Source: an uncultured Shimia sp. (lineage in GTDB: Bacteria > Pseudomonadota > Alphaproteobacteria > Rhodobacterales > Rhodobacteraceae). From it: 38,714 nt of DNA. Shown piece by piece: positions 19,172-28,019 of the stretch. The translations under genes were made by a program, and so were the position numbers. The stretch lies in assembly GCF_913054185.1 (NCBI RefSeq), contig NZ_CAJXIV010000032.1:1-38714 (forward strand), in the 5' to 3' direction. Under the pieces are notes generated by a model that worked only from the letters and a program-made list of their open reading frames with translations, was not told the DNA's origin and did not search any database. How positions within the stretch are numbered: the stretch's first letter is position 1; every line of letters begins with the position of its first letter.

Positions 19172-19899
19172 CAAAAGACATCACTGCCCACACCCTCTAT
19201 GACGTGATCGACGGCACCTGGCCCGCCGCCGCAACTTATCACAGCGGATGTTTCACCCTGCGTGACGGGCAGGGCGGCGGCAAACGAGTCTGCTCAGCGA
19301 CGCTAAACGGCGAGTTGGTGGTGGCAGATATCGACACCGCTGAGCAAGGCATGGTGGCCCTCAACCAGCAGCCAATCTTTCAAATCCGCGAAGGTGACAC
19401 CGATCTGGACGCCGCTCTTGATGCGCGTGGCTACGACATCGTTGATCCGGTGACCATGTATGTCATGCCGGCCAAGGACCTCGCAACAGAGCGTCCCCCA
19501 CGCACCGCTGCCATCCCGGCATGGGAGCCTCTGCAGATCATGAAGGAAATTTGGGCTGAAGGTGGTATGGACCTTGCCCGCCTAAAGGTTATGGACCGTG
19601 CGCCCATGCCCAAAACCGGTTTTGTCTCCCGTTGGCAGGACAAACCCGCCGGAGCATCCTTCCTTGGCCTGCACAACGGCATCGGCATGGTGCATGCGCT
19701 GGAAATCCTGCCGTTTCAACGTCGTCAAGGCGTGGCTCGCTTTCTGATGCACCGCGCCGCTTTCTGGACGCTGGAAAACGGCGGCACGCATTTGTCGGTG
19801 ATTTGTACCAAAGCGAACGCAGCGGCAAATCGGCTGTACTCTTCCCTCGGTATGACCGTTGTGGGAGAGTACCACTACCGGTGCAAACCCACCGCTTAA
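19168..19899 (+). CDS. GNAT family N-acetyltransferase
   Basis: 243 residues, cytoplasmic. The C-terminal GNAT fold is visible with the acetyl-CoA loop region ALEILPFQRRQGVARFLMHRA (R-R-x-G-V-A pattern) and the typical end ICTKANAAANRLYSSLGM followed by YHYRC. The N-terminal half (about 120 residues) is less conserved. The acceptor is unknown; the family spans small molecules and proteins. The ATG overlaps the stop of the CinA-like gene, so the two are translated together. A similar gene pair is seen in other Roseobacter-group genomes as far as I recall. Confidence 0.88.
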   Translation: MTKDITAHTLYDVIDGTWPAAATYHSGCFTLRDGQGGGKRVCSATLNGELVVADIDTAEQGMVALNQQPIFQIREGDTDLDAALDARGYDIVDPVTMYVMPAKDLATERPPRTAAIPAWEPLQIMKEIWAEGGMDLARLKVMDRAPMPKTGFVSRWQDKPAGASFLGLHNGIGMVHALEILPFQRRQGVARFLMHRAAFWTLENGGTHLSVICTKANAAANRLYSSLGMTVVGEYHYRCKPTA

Positions 19900-19910
19900 G
19901 GGAGGCCAAC

Positions 19911-20483
19911 GTGGCAGAAAATACCAAACCAACCGCGCTCGATATTCCAATGATGGACCCGCTGCCACCAGAGACCCAACGCTATTTTGACATCTGTCAA
20001 GAAAAGCTGGGCATGGTGCCCAATGTGCTGCAGGCCTACGCTATCCATGCGGACAAGCTCAACGCCTTCACCGCGCTCTACAATGACCTCATGCTGGGTG
20101 ACAGCGGCCTGTCTAAGCTGGAGCGAGAGATGATTGCGGTGGTGGTCAGCGCGATCAACAAATGTTTCTACTGCCTTGTTGCCCATGGGGCTGCTGTGCG
20201 GCAACTCTCCGGTGATCCGGCGCTGGGCGAGATGATGGTGATGAACTGGCGCGTGGCAGAGCTGGACGCCCGCCAATATGCCATGCTGGCGTTTTCTGAG
20301 AAAATGACCATCGCCTCCGCCACCATCGAAGAAGTTGATCGCCAAACCCTGCGTGACGTCGGTTTTTCAGACCAAGATATCTGGGATATCGCCAACGTCG
20401 CGGGCTTCTACAACATGTCCAACCGCGTGGCCTCGGCCACCGCCATGCAGCCCAACCCAGAGTATCACGCTCTGTCCCGATGA
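19911..20483 (+). CDS. Peroxidase-related enzyme, AhpD/carboxymuconolactone decarboxylase-like
   Basis: 190 residues, cytoplasmic. The core is the AhpD-like fold with the redox motif C-x2-C-x3-H (KCFYCLVAH) after LSKLEREMIAVVVSAIN, matching the uncharacterised peroxidase-related family. The N-terminus has KLGMVPNVLQAYAIHADKLNAF. It probably reduces peroxides through the cysteine pair. It starts at a GTG (19911) with AAGGGAGG just ahead; a longer open frame upstream overlaps the GNAT gene and has no family resemblance. It overlaps the next gene by four bases. Confidence 0.9.
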   Translation: MAENTKPTALDIPMMDPLPPETQRYFDICQEKLGMVPNVLQAYAIHADKLNAFTALYNDLMLGDSGLSKLEREMIAVVVSAINKCFYCLVAHGAAVRQLSGDPALGEMMVMNWRVAELDARQYAMLAFSEKMTIASATIEEVDRQTLRDVGFSDQDIWDIANVAGFYNMSNRVASATAMQPNPEYHALSR

Positions 20484-21478
20484 AATCTGGCACACTCATA
20501 ACTTGGCTTCTCTTATGCCCGGCCGCAGGCTGGGCCTTTGAGCCGCGTTTTGAAACACCGGGACAACTCCTGGGAGAAGAAATCCTGCCGCAAAGCGTGC
20601 TTTCTCTCGCGCTTGAACCCGCAGACGACAACACCGTGCCCACCATCCCCGTGGCAGGCACCCAGCGCAAACGCAGCTGGCGCTTCTCCAGCGGCTTTCC
20701 CGGCACCGGCCGCGTTAACAGCGACCTTGCTGCCCAGCTGTTGGATGAGGGATACGAGCTGATCCTGTCCTGTGATGCGGCGGCCTGCGGCGGGTTTGAT
20801 TTCCGCTTTGCCATCGACGTGTTGCTGCCACCCAAGATGTTTGTTGACCTCTCCGACTACTTCTACCTCTCCGCCCGCCGCGAAGGCGATGCAGGTCCCG
20901 AAGGTGTGGCCGTCCTTGTGAGCCGCACCGCGCAAGCAGGCATGGTGCAGGTCTTTGACGTCCGCCCGGACGGTGTTCCTGCCCCCGAACCCTCAGAGCC
21001 AAGCGTACCGCCAAAAATCGAAGAACAGCCCCAGCCAAAACCAGAATCTGAAGTCGCCATACCGGCGCCAACGCCCGCTGCCCCCACGCCGGAAACCGCC
21101 ACCGCGATCGCCACAACCCTTGCCCAATCCGGTCATGTGGTACTCAGCGATCTGAGTTTCGAAACCGGCGCCTCGAAGCTGTCCAACGGTGAGTTTGCCT
21201 CTCTCACGGCCCTCGCGGAATTCCTCAAAGACGACCCCAACCGTCGCATCGCGCTTGTCGGCCACACCGACAGCAAAGGTTCGCTTGCGACAAACACCAG
21301 CCTCTCGCAAAAACGCGCCGCCGCCGTGCGCAATCGCTTGATCAAGAACCACGGCGTGCCCAAAGCCCAAGTCGAAGCACGCGGTGCGGGCTACCTCGCC
21401 CCGATCGCCACCAACCTCACCGAGGCCGGTCGCACGTTGAACCGCCGCGTCGAGGCGGTGCTGCTGTCTGGCAGCTAA
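20480..21478 (+). CDS. OmpA family protein, periplasmic/outer membrane
   Basis: 332 residues. A signal peptide (MKSGTLITWLLLCPAAGWA) is followed by an N-terminal domain of about 150 residues with no family I can name (it has VAGTQRKRSWRFSSGFPGTG and a cysteine pair in LSCDAAACGG). A Pro/Glu-rich linker (about 165-210) leads to a C-terminal OmpA/MotB domain that binds peptidoglycan: LSDLSFETGASKLSNGE, IALVGHTDSKGS, NTSLSQKRAAAVRNRL and EAGRTLNRRVE. The arginine and aspartate of the diaminopimelate site are present. It is the last gene of the four-gene chain and its ATG overlaps the preceding stop. It probably anchors something to the wall. Confidence 0.88.
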   Translation: MKSGTLITWLLLCPAAGWAFEPRFETPGQLLGEEILPQSVLSLALEPADDNTVPTIPVAGTQRKRSWRFSSGFPGTGRVNSDLAAQLLDEGYELILSCDAAACGGFDFRFAIDVLLPPKMFVDLSDYFYLSARREGDAGPEGVAVLVSRTAQAGMVQVFDVRPDGVPAPEPSEPSVPPKIEEQPQPKPESEVAIPAPTPAAPTPETATAIATTLAQSGHVVLSDLSFETGASKLSNGEFASLTALAEFLKDDPNRRIALVGHTDSKGSLATNTSLSQKRAAAVRNRLIKNHGVPKAQVEARGAGYLAPIATNLTEAGRTLNRRVEAVLLSGS

Positions 21479-21546
21479 CGGCTGACCCAGAGTCGCCCAC
21501 ACACAAGACCATTGCACCCGATTCGCCGCTGAACTAGGCTAATCCC

Positions 21547-21774
21547 ATGGCCATCTGCATCCTGTACAAACCTGCCAAACGCACCCGTCCCCGCTTCTAC
21601 CGCGTGGAAATCGCCATGAACCTGTTTGAAGAGGTCTCAGTATTGCGCGAATGGGGCGTCGCCGGTGGCAAGGGCCGCAGCATGGTGCGCATCTTCAGCA
21701 ACCTGCGCGACGCGTCATTGGCGGCAGATCAGTACCGGAACGGTGCCCAAAAACGCGGGTATGCGCGGGGGTAG
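21547..21774 (+). CDS. Stand-alone WGR-domain protein
   Basis: 75 residues. Almost the whole protein is one WGR domain: RFYRVEIAMNLFEEVSVLREWGVAGGKGRSM, then VRIFSNLRDASLAADQY, with the name-giving Trp-Gly followed after two residues by Gly-Gly. WGR domains bind nucleic acids in PARPs and occur in bacterial proteins with MolR or helicase parts; single-domain bacterial forms have no proven function. The ATG lies after AGGCTAATCCC, a weak ribosome site. An AT-richer stretch begins after the gene's end. Confidence 0.82.
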   Translation: MAICILYKPAKRTRPRFYRVEIAMNLFEEVSVLREWGVAGGKGRSMVRIFSNLRDASLAADQYRNGAQKRGYARG

Positions 21775-21848
21775 GGGGAAGGCAGTTCTGCGGGACAAGG
21801 CTGTCATTGTTTTTGTCAAACCAAAGGTTCGCTAGGAAGAAAGCGCAC

Positions 21849-22880
21849 TTATCCTGTTGGTTGGTTTCGCCTAAAGAAATCTATCCTTTTTCGCACACCA
21901 ACATTCGGATCGTCTTGAAGACTTGCGGCGATTGCGTCCAGATCAACTCTTAACTCGGGGACATTTCGCAGTGCTATCAATTCATCTGCTGCACGTCTTC
22001 GAACCATCGCAGAACGATCGATGGCACCGGTGGCGACAAGGTCAATTTGAGCGACTGTTATTGATAGTTCTCGATGGCCATAAATGGCCTCGGTTCGATA
22101 CTCACCCATCGAGCGGTTAAGCCAAATGCGCTTCGATTTACCTGTCGGCCAGCGCGCCTTTCTAGATAGAAGCATGTCGAGAGCCATAGTTCGAATGTGC
22201 GGTAGAGGTGCGGTTACAAAGATACCTTCAATATACTGATCGATCACAGAGTAACGGCTTAACTCGCGAAAAATCTGCCCCAGACGTGGCTGTCGTGTCG
22301 TCTTTAAGTTTTCTACTAAGCGACTAGCTACATCAGACCTGCCCATGATTTCACGGACGGCCTCCGGCCCCTCACTAGACCAACGCCCCCAACTATTTAG
22401 GTGTGGTAATATGGCGGTAAGTGCAGGAACAAGGACCATCGCAGGTGTGGAAGGCATGACTCTTTTGAATGCTTGATGCGACAAACTCCTTACTTGTGGC
22501 ACCCAATCATTCAAGCGCAAAAAAAGTGCATAGACACTCGCGGGAGAGCTCAATGGACCGCTCAAGTTTCGAATTGCTTCTTCTCTAACTCGTCCGTCAC
22601 CATGGAAAATGAAGACTTGAGAGAGAGCAGGCATTTCCCGAACTGCTAGAATTTCTTCTCGCGCAGCTTTGAGGATACCGCGTCTGTTTGAAGACCAACG
22701 GTAGTGAAGGCCCAGCTCTGACCTAATTTTTGCTTCTAACTGGTTTAGAGCATTGGGATCATTGGTCGAGTGCAATATGGAATTACCGTGCTCCAAAATA
22801 CGAGCAATTTTTTTAGAGTTCTCTGCGCGCTGCGGAGAGAACTCACATCCAACGACTTTGTCCAAAAATGTCCTAAACAT
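21849..22880 (-). CDS. Orphan HEAT-repeat-like protein
   Basis: 343 residues, no signal peptide or membrane segment. I do not recognise a family. The sequence is largely helical with repeating HEAT-like units: HGDGRVREEAIRNLSG, LRLNDWVPQVRSLSHQAF, SAMVRRRAADELIAL and DDPNVGVRKRIDFFRR. These show the D-x-x-V-R pattern of HEAT repeats, which bind proteins or DNA. The first 100 residues are charged and helical. Base composition differs from the neighbours: one 60-base line (22261-22320) counts to about 47% GC, against roughly 55-62% elsewhere, and codon choice includes rarer A/T-ending codons. This suggests recent transfer. It stands alone between the WGR and zinc-finger genes; no partner is obvious. 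Confidence 0.72.
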   Translation of the reverse strand: MFRTFLDKVVGCEFSPQRAENSKKIARILEHGNSILHSTNDPNALNQLEAKIRSELGLHYRWSSNRRGILKAAREEILAVREMPALSQVFIFHGDGRVREEAIRNLSGPLSSPASVYALFLRLNDWVPQVRSLSHQAFKRVMPSTPAMVLVPALTAILPHLNSWGRWSSEGPEAVREIMGRSDVASRLVENLKTTRQPRLGQIFRELSRYSVIDQYIEGIFVTAPLPHIRTMALDMLLSRKARWPTGKSKRIWLNRSMGEYRTEAIYGHRELSITVAQIDLVATGAIDRSAMVRRRAADELIALRNVPELRVDLDAIAASLQDDPNVGVRKRIDFFRRNQPTG

Positions 22881-23030
22881 ATCTCATACTTTTTTGGTTA
22901 GATTTCGAACAGCTTGGTATTATTGGCGTCAATATCGCAAGATATCAGACTTTTATGATCCGTGCAGTGTCGCGTAATTTGGACTCAAACCGGCAATTCT
23001 CTGCAAGCCCGCAAAGTGTCCTCCCCAAGC
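22881..23030. other. AT-richer intergenic stretch with no gene
   Basis: This stretch holds the upstream region of the HEAT-like gene (minus strand) and the downstream side of the zinc-finger gene. It is AT-richer than the surroundings at its left side. I see no open frame, RNA gene or clear promoter in it. Confidence 0.5.
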
Positions 23031-23058
23031 AAAAAAAAGACCGCCCCACCGGACGGTC
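23031..23058 (-). terminator. Rho-independent terminator of the zinc-finger gene
   Basis: GACCG (23039-23043) pairs with CGGTC (23054-23058), with further C-G pairing inside; on the minus strand the stem runs straight into a run of eight T (A-run at 23031-23038). It lies 30 bases beyond the stop. Confidence 0.88.
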
Positions 23059-23087
23059 TCCCAACTCTCTCAAAATCCTGACAGCCC

Positions 23088-23264
23088 TCAGGCCACCTTG
23101 TCTTTGAAGTCCTCGTGGATGAATTTGCAGTCACAATAGGGGCATTCAACCCAGCCATGCTCATTTGGGATTTGCAGATATACGCGCGGGTGGCCCCCCT
23201 CACCGCCGTCACATGACACACGGTAGCTGTCCACAATCTTGGTTTCTGGGGCTTCAATTGTCAT
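23088..23264 (-). CDS. Zinc-finger protein, CHCC/NDUFS6-like
   Basis: 58 residues, full length. The ligand pattern is Cys18-x6-His25-x15-Cys41-x2-Cys44, the zf-CHCC motif also present in the NDUFS6 subunit of mitochondrial complex I. Landmarks are [19 protein letters not shown] and [11 protein letters not shown]. Small free-standing copies are common in alphaproteobacteria; their role is not settled, though an assembly or accessory function for respiratory complex I has been suggested from the NDUFS6 likeness. The ATG at 23264 follows AGGACATCGCAA on the minus strand. It is transcribed away from the ABC ATPase gene. Confidence 0.9.
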   Translation of the reverse strand: MTIEAPETKIVDSYRVSCDGGEGGHPRVYLQIPNEHGWVECPYCDCKFIHEDFKDKVA

Positions 23265-23388
23265 TTGCGATGTCCTTTGTGGCTTCGGAGTGGGTCCTCC
23301 GATGGCGGTGTTTTCTGGCGGCTGCGGTTGAGCTTATCGCCTGCATTGGTTAGGGCGAATAATAGGCATTGCGCAGCGGGGAGCAAGA

Positions 23389-24327
23389 GTGGCCATGACC
23401 AACAACGCGATTGAAATCCGAGGGTTGCAAAAGACCTACAAAGGTGGCCGTGGCTCCCCGGCAAAACACGCCCTCAAAGGCATCGATCTGACCGTCCCCG
23501 CAGGCAAGATTTTTGGCCTGCTTGGCCCCAATGGTGCGGGCAAGTCCACCATGATCAACATTATGGCAGGGCTGGTCAACAAATCCGCAGGTACTGTGAA
23601 AATCTGGGGCTTTGACCAGGACGAAAATCCGCGCCAATCCCGCGCCGCTATTGGTGTGATGCCACAAGAATTGAACCTTGATCCGTTTTTCACCCCGCGC
23701 GGCGCGCTGGAAGTGCAGGCCGGTCTTTACGGTGTACCCAAACATCAGCGCCAAAGTGATGAAATCCTGCGTATGGTGGGCCTGTCAGACAAAGCAGAAG
23801 CTTATGCCCGTACGCTCTCTGGCGGGATGCAGCGTCGGTTGCTGCTTGGCAAAGCGCTGGTGCACCAACCACAGGTGCTGGTGTTGGATGAACCGACTGC
23901 AGGTGTGGATATCGAGCTGCGCCAAATGCTGTGGTCTAACATCCGTAGGCTCAACGAGGAGCGCGGCCTCACCGTGATCCTGACCACGCACTACCTCGAA
24001 GAAGCGGAGGAGATGTGTGACGAGATCGCCATCATCAACCACGGCGAAGTTGTGGCCCGTGACAGCACCTCAAACCTGCTGGGGCAGGTGGACAGCAAAT
24101 GTATGGTGATTGATCCCGTGGCCCCGGTCGACACTTTGCCTGAAGCCCCCGGCATCGAGGTCACTCGTCGCGGCGACGGCCGTATCGCGCTGACCTATCA
24201 GGCGCGCGAAACTTCTGCCGAAGATGTGCTGGGCGCTGTGCGCGCGGCGGGCATTGCCATTGCGGATGTGAAAACAGAGCAGGCTGATCTGGAAGATGTA
24301 TTTCTACAGCTGACCAAATCGGCCTAG
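23389..24327 (+). CDS. ABC-2 type transporter ATP-binding protein
   Basis: 312 residues (GTG start), cytoplasmic. It powers an ABC-2 family exporter, a group handling drugs, polysaccharides or similar cargo. Walker A is LLGPNGAGKSTM, the signature LSGGMQRRLLLGKAL, Walker B VLVLDEPTAGVDIELRQ, and the switch histidine is in ILTTHYLEEAEEMCD. About 80 C-terminal residues after the ATPase are poorly conserved. The start may be GTG 23389 (GGGGAG five bases before) or ATG 23395. The closest name would be YadG-like. No permease gene follows, since dnaE converges from the other strand 37 bases on, so its partner must be elsewhere. Confidence 0.9.
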   Translation: MAMTNNAIEIRGLQKTYKGGRGSPAKHALKGIDLTVPAGKIFGLLGPNGAGKSTMINIMAGLVNKSAGTVKIWGFDQDENPRQSRAAIGVMPQELNLDPFFTPRGALEVQAGLYGVPKHQRQSDEILRMVGLSDKAEAYARTLSGGMQRRLLLGKALVHQPQVLVLDEPTAGVDIELRQMLWSNIRRLNEERGLTVILTTHYLEEAEEMCDEIAIINHGEVVARDSTSNLLGQVDSKCMVIDPVAPVDTLPEAPGIEVTRRGDGRIALTYQARETSAEDVLGAVRAAGIAIADVKTEQADLEDVFLQLTKSA

Positions 24328-24334
24328 ATCAAAA

Positions 24335-24365
24335 GGGGCAGGGCGGTGCCATGCCGCCCGCGCCC
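24335..24365 (-). terminator. Hairpin after dnaE, probable terminator
   Basis: GGGCGG (24341-24346) pairs with CCGCCC (24354-24359), and outer G-C pairs extend the stem. On the minus strand it is followed by four T (A-run at 24331-24334). It sits between the converging stops of the ABC ATPase and dnaE. Confidence 0.5.
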
Positions 24366-27300
24366 TAGATTTCCTCAACCGCCATCACGCCTTCAACAGA
24401 CTTCAGCGCGCTTTTGATCTGCGGGTTCACCGGGAAACCGGCCCCCGCATCAATCTCCACCTCGCCCGGCAATTCCATATTGGTCAGGCAGAACCAGATC
24501 GGCCCCTTGGGCAAGTTCTTCATGGTCTCTTTTGCGCCCTCAAGGATGTTGGCCACAGGCCCCACCGCGCTGGCATCATCGAGATAGATTTTCAGCCCCG
24601 TGTTGCCCGCATCCGCCACAATGGTCTCCACCGGGGTCATCGATTGCGCCAACAGCTTCAGCTGGTCACTCTCCATCTCCGCCTTCACGGTCACCACCAC
24701 CTTGGAGCCCGTCTCCAGATGCTCGCGGCATTTCTCCAACGTATCAGAGAAGATCGTGACCTCATAAGCCCCCGTGGGGTCCGACAGCTGCGCAAACGCA
24801 AACCGGTTGCCCCGCGCGGATTTGCGTTCCTGCCGCCCGGACACCCGCCCGGCCAGCTTGGCAATGCACGGCCCGCCGCGCGCCTTGTCAGTCAGCTCGT
24901 CCAATGTCAGCACGTTTTTGCGTTTCAGCGGTGCCATGAAATCTTCCAGCGGGTGGCCCGATAAGAAGAAACCAATCGCCTTGGCCTCCTCATCCAGCCG
25001 CTCCGCCTGCAACCAATCGCCCGCCGGTGACAGGCGCGGCTCCGGCAAATCATCACCCGCCTCGCCAAACAGCGACACCTGATTGGAGCTCTTCTGCTCA
25101 TGGATCGCGGCGGAATAATTCACCAGCCCATCCAGGCTCTCCATCACCCGCCGCCGATTGCCATCCAGCTGATCAAACCCCCCGGACCGCGCCAGCATCT
25201 CCAATGGGCGCTTGCCCACCTTCTTCAAATCGACCCGTCGCGCCATATCAAACAGCGTCGCAAACGGCTTATCGACGCCATCCACCTTGCGCCCCTCGGT
25301 CACCAGCTTCATCGCTTCCAAGCCGACGTTCTTCAGCGCGCCAAGTGCATAGACCAGCGCGCCGTCGACAACCTTAAACGTCGCATCCGAGCGGTTTACG
25401 CAGGGCGGCACATAAGGCAGTTTCAGCGCCTTTTTCACCTCTTCAAAGTAGACCGCCAATTTGTCGGTCAGGTGAATATCGCAGTTCATCACACCGGCCA
25501 TGAACTCCACCGGATGGTTCGCTTTCAGCCACGCGGTTTGGTAACTCACCACCGCATAGGCCGCCGCGTGTGATTTGTTAAAGCCGTAGTTCGCAAATTT
25601 CTCCAGAAGGTCAAAAACCTCGCTGGCTTTCTTGGCTGGCACGCCGTTCTCGGCCGCGCCTTTCTCAAATTTCGGGCGCTCAGCGTCCATCGCCTCTTTG
25701 ATCTTCTTACCCATCGCTCGGCGCAACAGATCCGCGCCACCAAGCGAGTAGCCCGCCATGACCTGGGCAATCTGCATCACCTGTTCCTGGTACACGATGA
25801 TGCCCTGGGTTTCTTCGAGGATGTGGTCAATCAACGGGTGCACAGACTCGATCTCTTTAAGCCCGTTTTTGACCTCACAATACGTTGGGATGTTCTCCAT
25901 CGGGCCCGGACGATAGAGCGCCACAAGCGCAACAATATCCTCGATGCAGTTGGGCTTCATCCGCTTCAGCGCATCCATCATGCCGGTGGATTCCACTTGG
26001 AACACCGCCACGGTTTTGGCCGCTGAATACAGCTTATACGTCGGGTCATCATCCAACGGGATGGCGTTGATCTGGTTCTCTGCGCCTTCCGCGGGCTCAT
26101 AAAGCTGCGTGCCATCGGCGGCCACATGCAGCGGGCGGTCCGAACTGTGGATTTGCTCAATTGCGTTTTGAATGACGGTCAGGGTTTTGAGGCCCAAGAA
26201 GTCAAATTTCACCAGCCCGGCCTGTTCCACCCATTTCATGTTGAACTGGGTGGCTGGCATGTCCGAGCGCGGATCCTGATAGAGCGGCACCAGTGCATCC
26301 AACGGCCGGTCGCCAATCACAACCCCGGCCGCGTGGGTCGACGCGTTTCTCAAAAGCCCCTCCACTTGCTGCCCGTAGGTGAGCAAGCGGTCGACAACCT
26401 CCTCGTTTTTGGCCTCTTCCCGCAGGCGCGGCTCTTCTTTCAAAGAGTCCGCGATGGACATAGGCTTTACACCTTCCACCGGGATCAGCTTGGACAACCG
26501 GTCCACCTGACCATAGGGCATCTGCAACACCCGCCCGATGTCACGCACAGCAGCCTTGGACAGCAGCGCACCAAAAGTGATGATCTGCCCCACCTTGTCG
26601 CGGCCGTATTTCTGCTGCACAAACTTGATCACCTCTTCCCGGCGATCCATGCAAAAGTCGATGTCAAAGTCAGGCATCGACACCCGTTCCGGGTTGAGGA
26701 ACCGTTCAAACAGCAGGGAATAGCGCAGCGGGTCCAAGTCGGTGATGGTCAGCGCATAAGCCACAAGCGAGCCCGCCCCAGAGCCCCGGCCTGGACCAAC
26801 CGGGATATCGTTGTCTTTGCTCCACTGAATGAAGTCCGCAACGATCAAAAAATAGCCGGGGAACCCCATACCCTCAATAATGCCCAGCTCAAAATCAAGC
26901 CGTTCTTGGTATTCCTCTACGGACACCGCATGCGGGATCACCGCCAAGCGATTTTGCAGTCCCTCATTTGCAATCCGGCGCAGTTCGGAAACCTCGTCGT
27001 CGGCAAATTTTGGCAGAATTGGATCGCGCAGATAGGTCGCAAAGGCACAGCGTCTGGCAATCTCTACCGTGTTTTCAATCGCCTCTGGCAGATCAGCAAA
27101 CAGCGTGATCATCTCTTCCTGCGATTTGAAATAATGCTGTGGCGTCAAACGTCGTCGACCGTCCTGCTGATCGACATAAGCGCCCTCAGAGATACAGATC
27201 AGCGCGTCATGCGCCTCATACATTTCAGTGGCCGGGAAATAGACGTCATTGGTTGCCACCAAGGGCAGATCCATGGCGTAGGCCATTTCAATGAACCCGC

Positions 27301-27883
27301 GTTCGGTCAGCTGCTCCGCCTCGGGTAAGCCGTTTTCGCCGGGGTGCCGCTGCAACTCCACATACAGCCGGTCGCCAAAAATCTGCTTGAGGCGCGTCAT
27401 CATCGCTTGGGCCGTCTCAAGCTGCCCATCGCGCATCATCCGCCCCATTGGGCCATCCGGTCCACCGGTCAGACAGATCAAGCCGGCAGAGCGCTCCGCC
27501 AATTCTTCGAGTGTGACCTGCGGAAGCTGGCCATCATTGTCCACGTACAGACAGGACGACAGTTTCATCAGGTTTTCGTAGCCCTCTTCGCGCTGTGACA
27601 GCAGCACAATTGGGGCCGGTTTTGGCGGGGCTGTTCGTCCCGATGGGTCGTCATGCGGCATCTCAATGTCGACCTGGCAACCAACGATAGGTTGGATGCC
27701 CGCACCTTGCGCGGTTACGGAAAATTCAAGGGCAGCAAACAGGCTATTGGTGTCGGTGATCGCCACTGCTGGCATGCCCATATCGGCACACATGCCGGGC
27801 AGCTTTTTACAGCGCACCGCCCCCTCCAGCAGAGAGTATTCGGTGTGGGTGCGAAGGTGGATGAATCGAGGTGCGTTGGTCAT
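24365..27883 (-). CDS. dnaE: DNA polymerase III alpha subunit
   Basis: 1172 residues, the normal DnaE length. It is the replicative polymerase subunit. The N-terminal PHP domain begins FIHLRTHTEYSLLEGA. The polymerase palm carries the catalytic aspartates in PDFDIDFCMDRREEVI (Asp405 and Asp407), with fingers motifs such as GRGSGAGSLVAYAL and YQEQVMQIAQVMAGYSLG, FNKSHAAAYAVVSYQTAWLK. An OB domain near 1000 (LAGRVSGRQERKSARGNRFAFAQLSDPTG) precedes the C-terminus. This is DnaE1, not the error-prone ImuC/DnaE2. The ATG has only a weak upstream GGG. slyX lies 136 bases upstream on the same strand. Confidence 0.96.
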   Translation of the reverse strand: MTNAPRFIHLRTHTEYSLLEGAVRCKKLPGMCADMGMPAVAITDTNSLFAALEFSVTAQGAGIQPIVGCQVDIEMPHDDPSGRTAPPKPAPIVLLSQREEGYENLMKLSSCLYVDNDGQLPQVTLEELAERSAGLICLTGGPDGPMGRMMRDGQLETAQAMMTRLKQIFGDRLYVELQRHPGENGLPEAEQLTERGFIEMAYAMDLPLVATNDVYFPATEMYEAHDALICISEGAYVDQQDGRRRLTPQHYFKSQEEMITLFADLPEAIENTVEIARRCAFATYLRDPILPKFADDEVSELRRIANEGLQNRLAVIPHAVSVEEYQERLDFELGIIEGMGFPGYFLIVADFIQWSKDNDIPVGPGRGSGAGSLVAYALTITDLDPLRYSLLFERFLNPERVSMPDFDIDFCMDRREEVIKFVQQKYGRDKVGQIITFGALLSKAAVRDIGRVLQMPYGQVDRLSKLIPVEGVKPMSIADSLKEEPRLREEAKNEEVVDRLLTYGQQVEGLLRNASTHAAGVVIGDRPLDALVPLYQDPRSDMPATQFNMKWVEQAGLVKFDFLGLKTLTVIQNAIEQIHSSDRPLHVAADGTQLYEPAEGAENQINAIPLDDDPTYKLYSAAKTVAVFQVESTGMMDALKRMKPNCIEDIVALVALYRPGPMENIPTYCEVKNGLKEIESVHPLIDHILEETQGIIVYQEQVMQIAQVMAGYSLGGADLLRRAMGKKIKEAMDAERPKFEKGAAENGVPAKKASEVFDLLEKFANYGFNKSHAAAYAVVSYQTAWLKANHPVEFMAGVMNCDIHLTDKLAVYFEEVKKALKLPYVPPCVNRSDATFKVVDGALVYALGALKNVGLEAMKLVTEGRKVDGVDKPFATLFDMARRVDLKKVGKRPLEMLARSGGFDQLDGNRRRVMESLDGLVNYSAAIHEQKSSNQVSLFGEAGDDLPEPRLSPAGDWLQAERLDEEAKAIGFFLSGHPLEDFMAPLKRKNVLTLDELTDKARGGPCIAKLAGRVSGRQERKSARGNRFAFAQLSDPTGAYEVTIFSDTLEKCREHLETGSKVVVTVKAEMESDQLKLLAQSMTPVETIVADAGNTGLKIYLDDASAVGPVANILEGAKETMKNLPKGPIWFCLTNMELPGEVEIDAGAGFPVNPQIKSALKSVEGVMAVEEI

Positions 27884-28019
27884 CCCGACAAGCTATCTCA
27901 GCCGCTCTGGGGAAGAAACTGCTGTCCGCTTCATTTGGCCAAAAACTTCTAGGAGACACCACATCATTGATGGGGCAGGGGCGCTGCCCCTTGCACGATG
28001 CTGTGCGGGATGATGCGGC

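Noticed and set aside
22975-23000. T-arm-like string GGTTTGAGTCC on the minus strand, possible tRNA or attachment-site remnant near the HEAT-like gene
   Set aside because: The flanking bases do not form a five-pair T-stem and no acceptor or anticodon arm can be drawn.
26126-27328. A 400-codon plus-strand open frame opposite dnaE
   Set aside because: Shadow of the GC-rich dnaE reading frame; its product has no recognisable domain.
27972-27990. GGGGCAG/CTGCCCC hairpin between dnaE and slyX as a terminator
   Set aside because: The stem is good but neither strand has a T-run after it.
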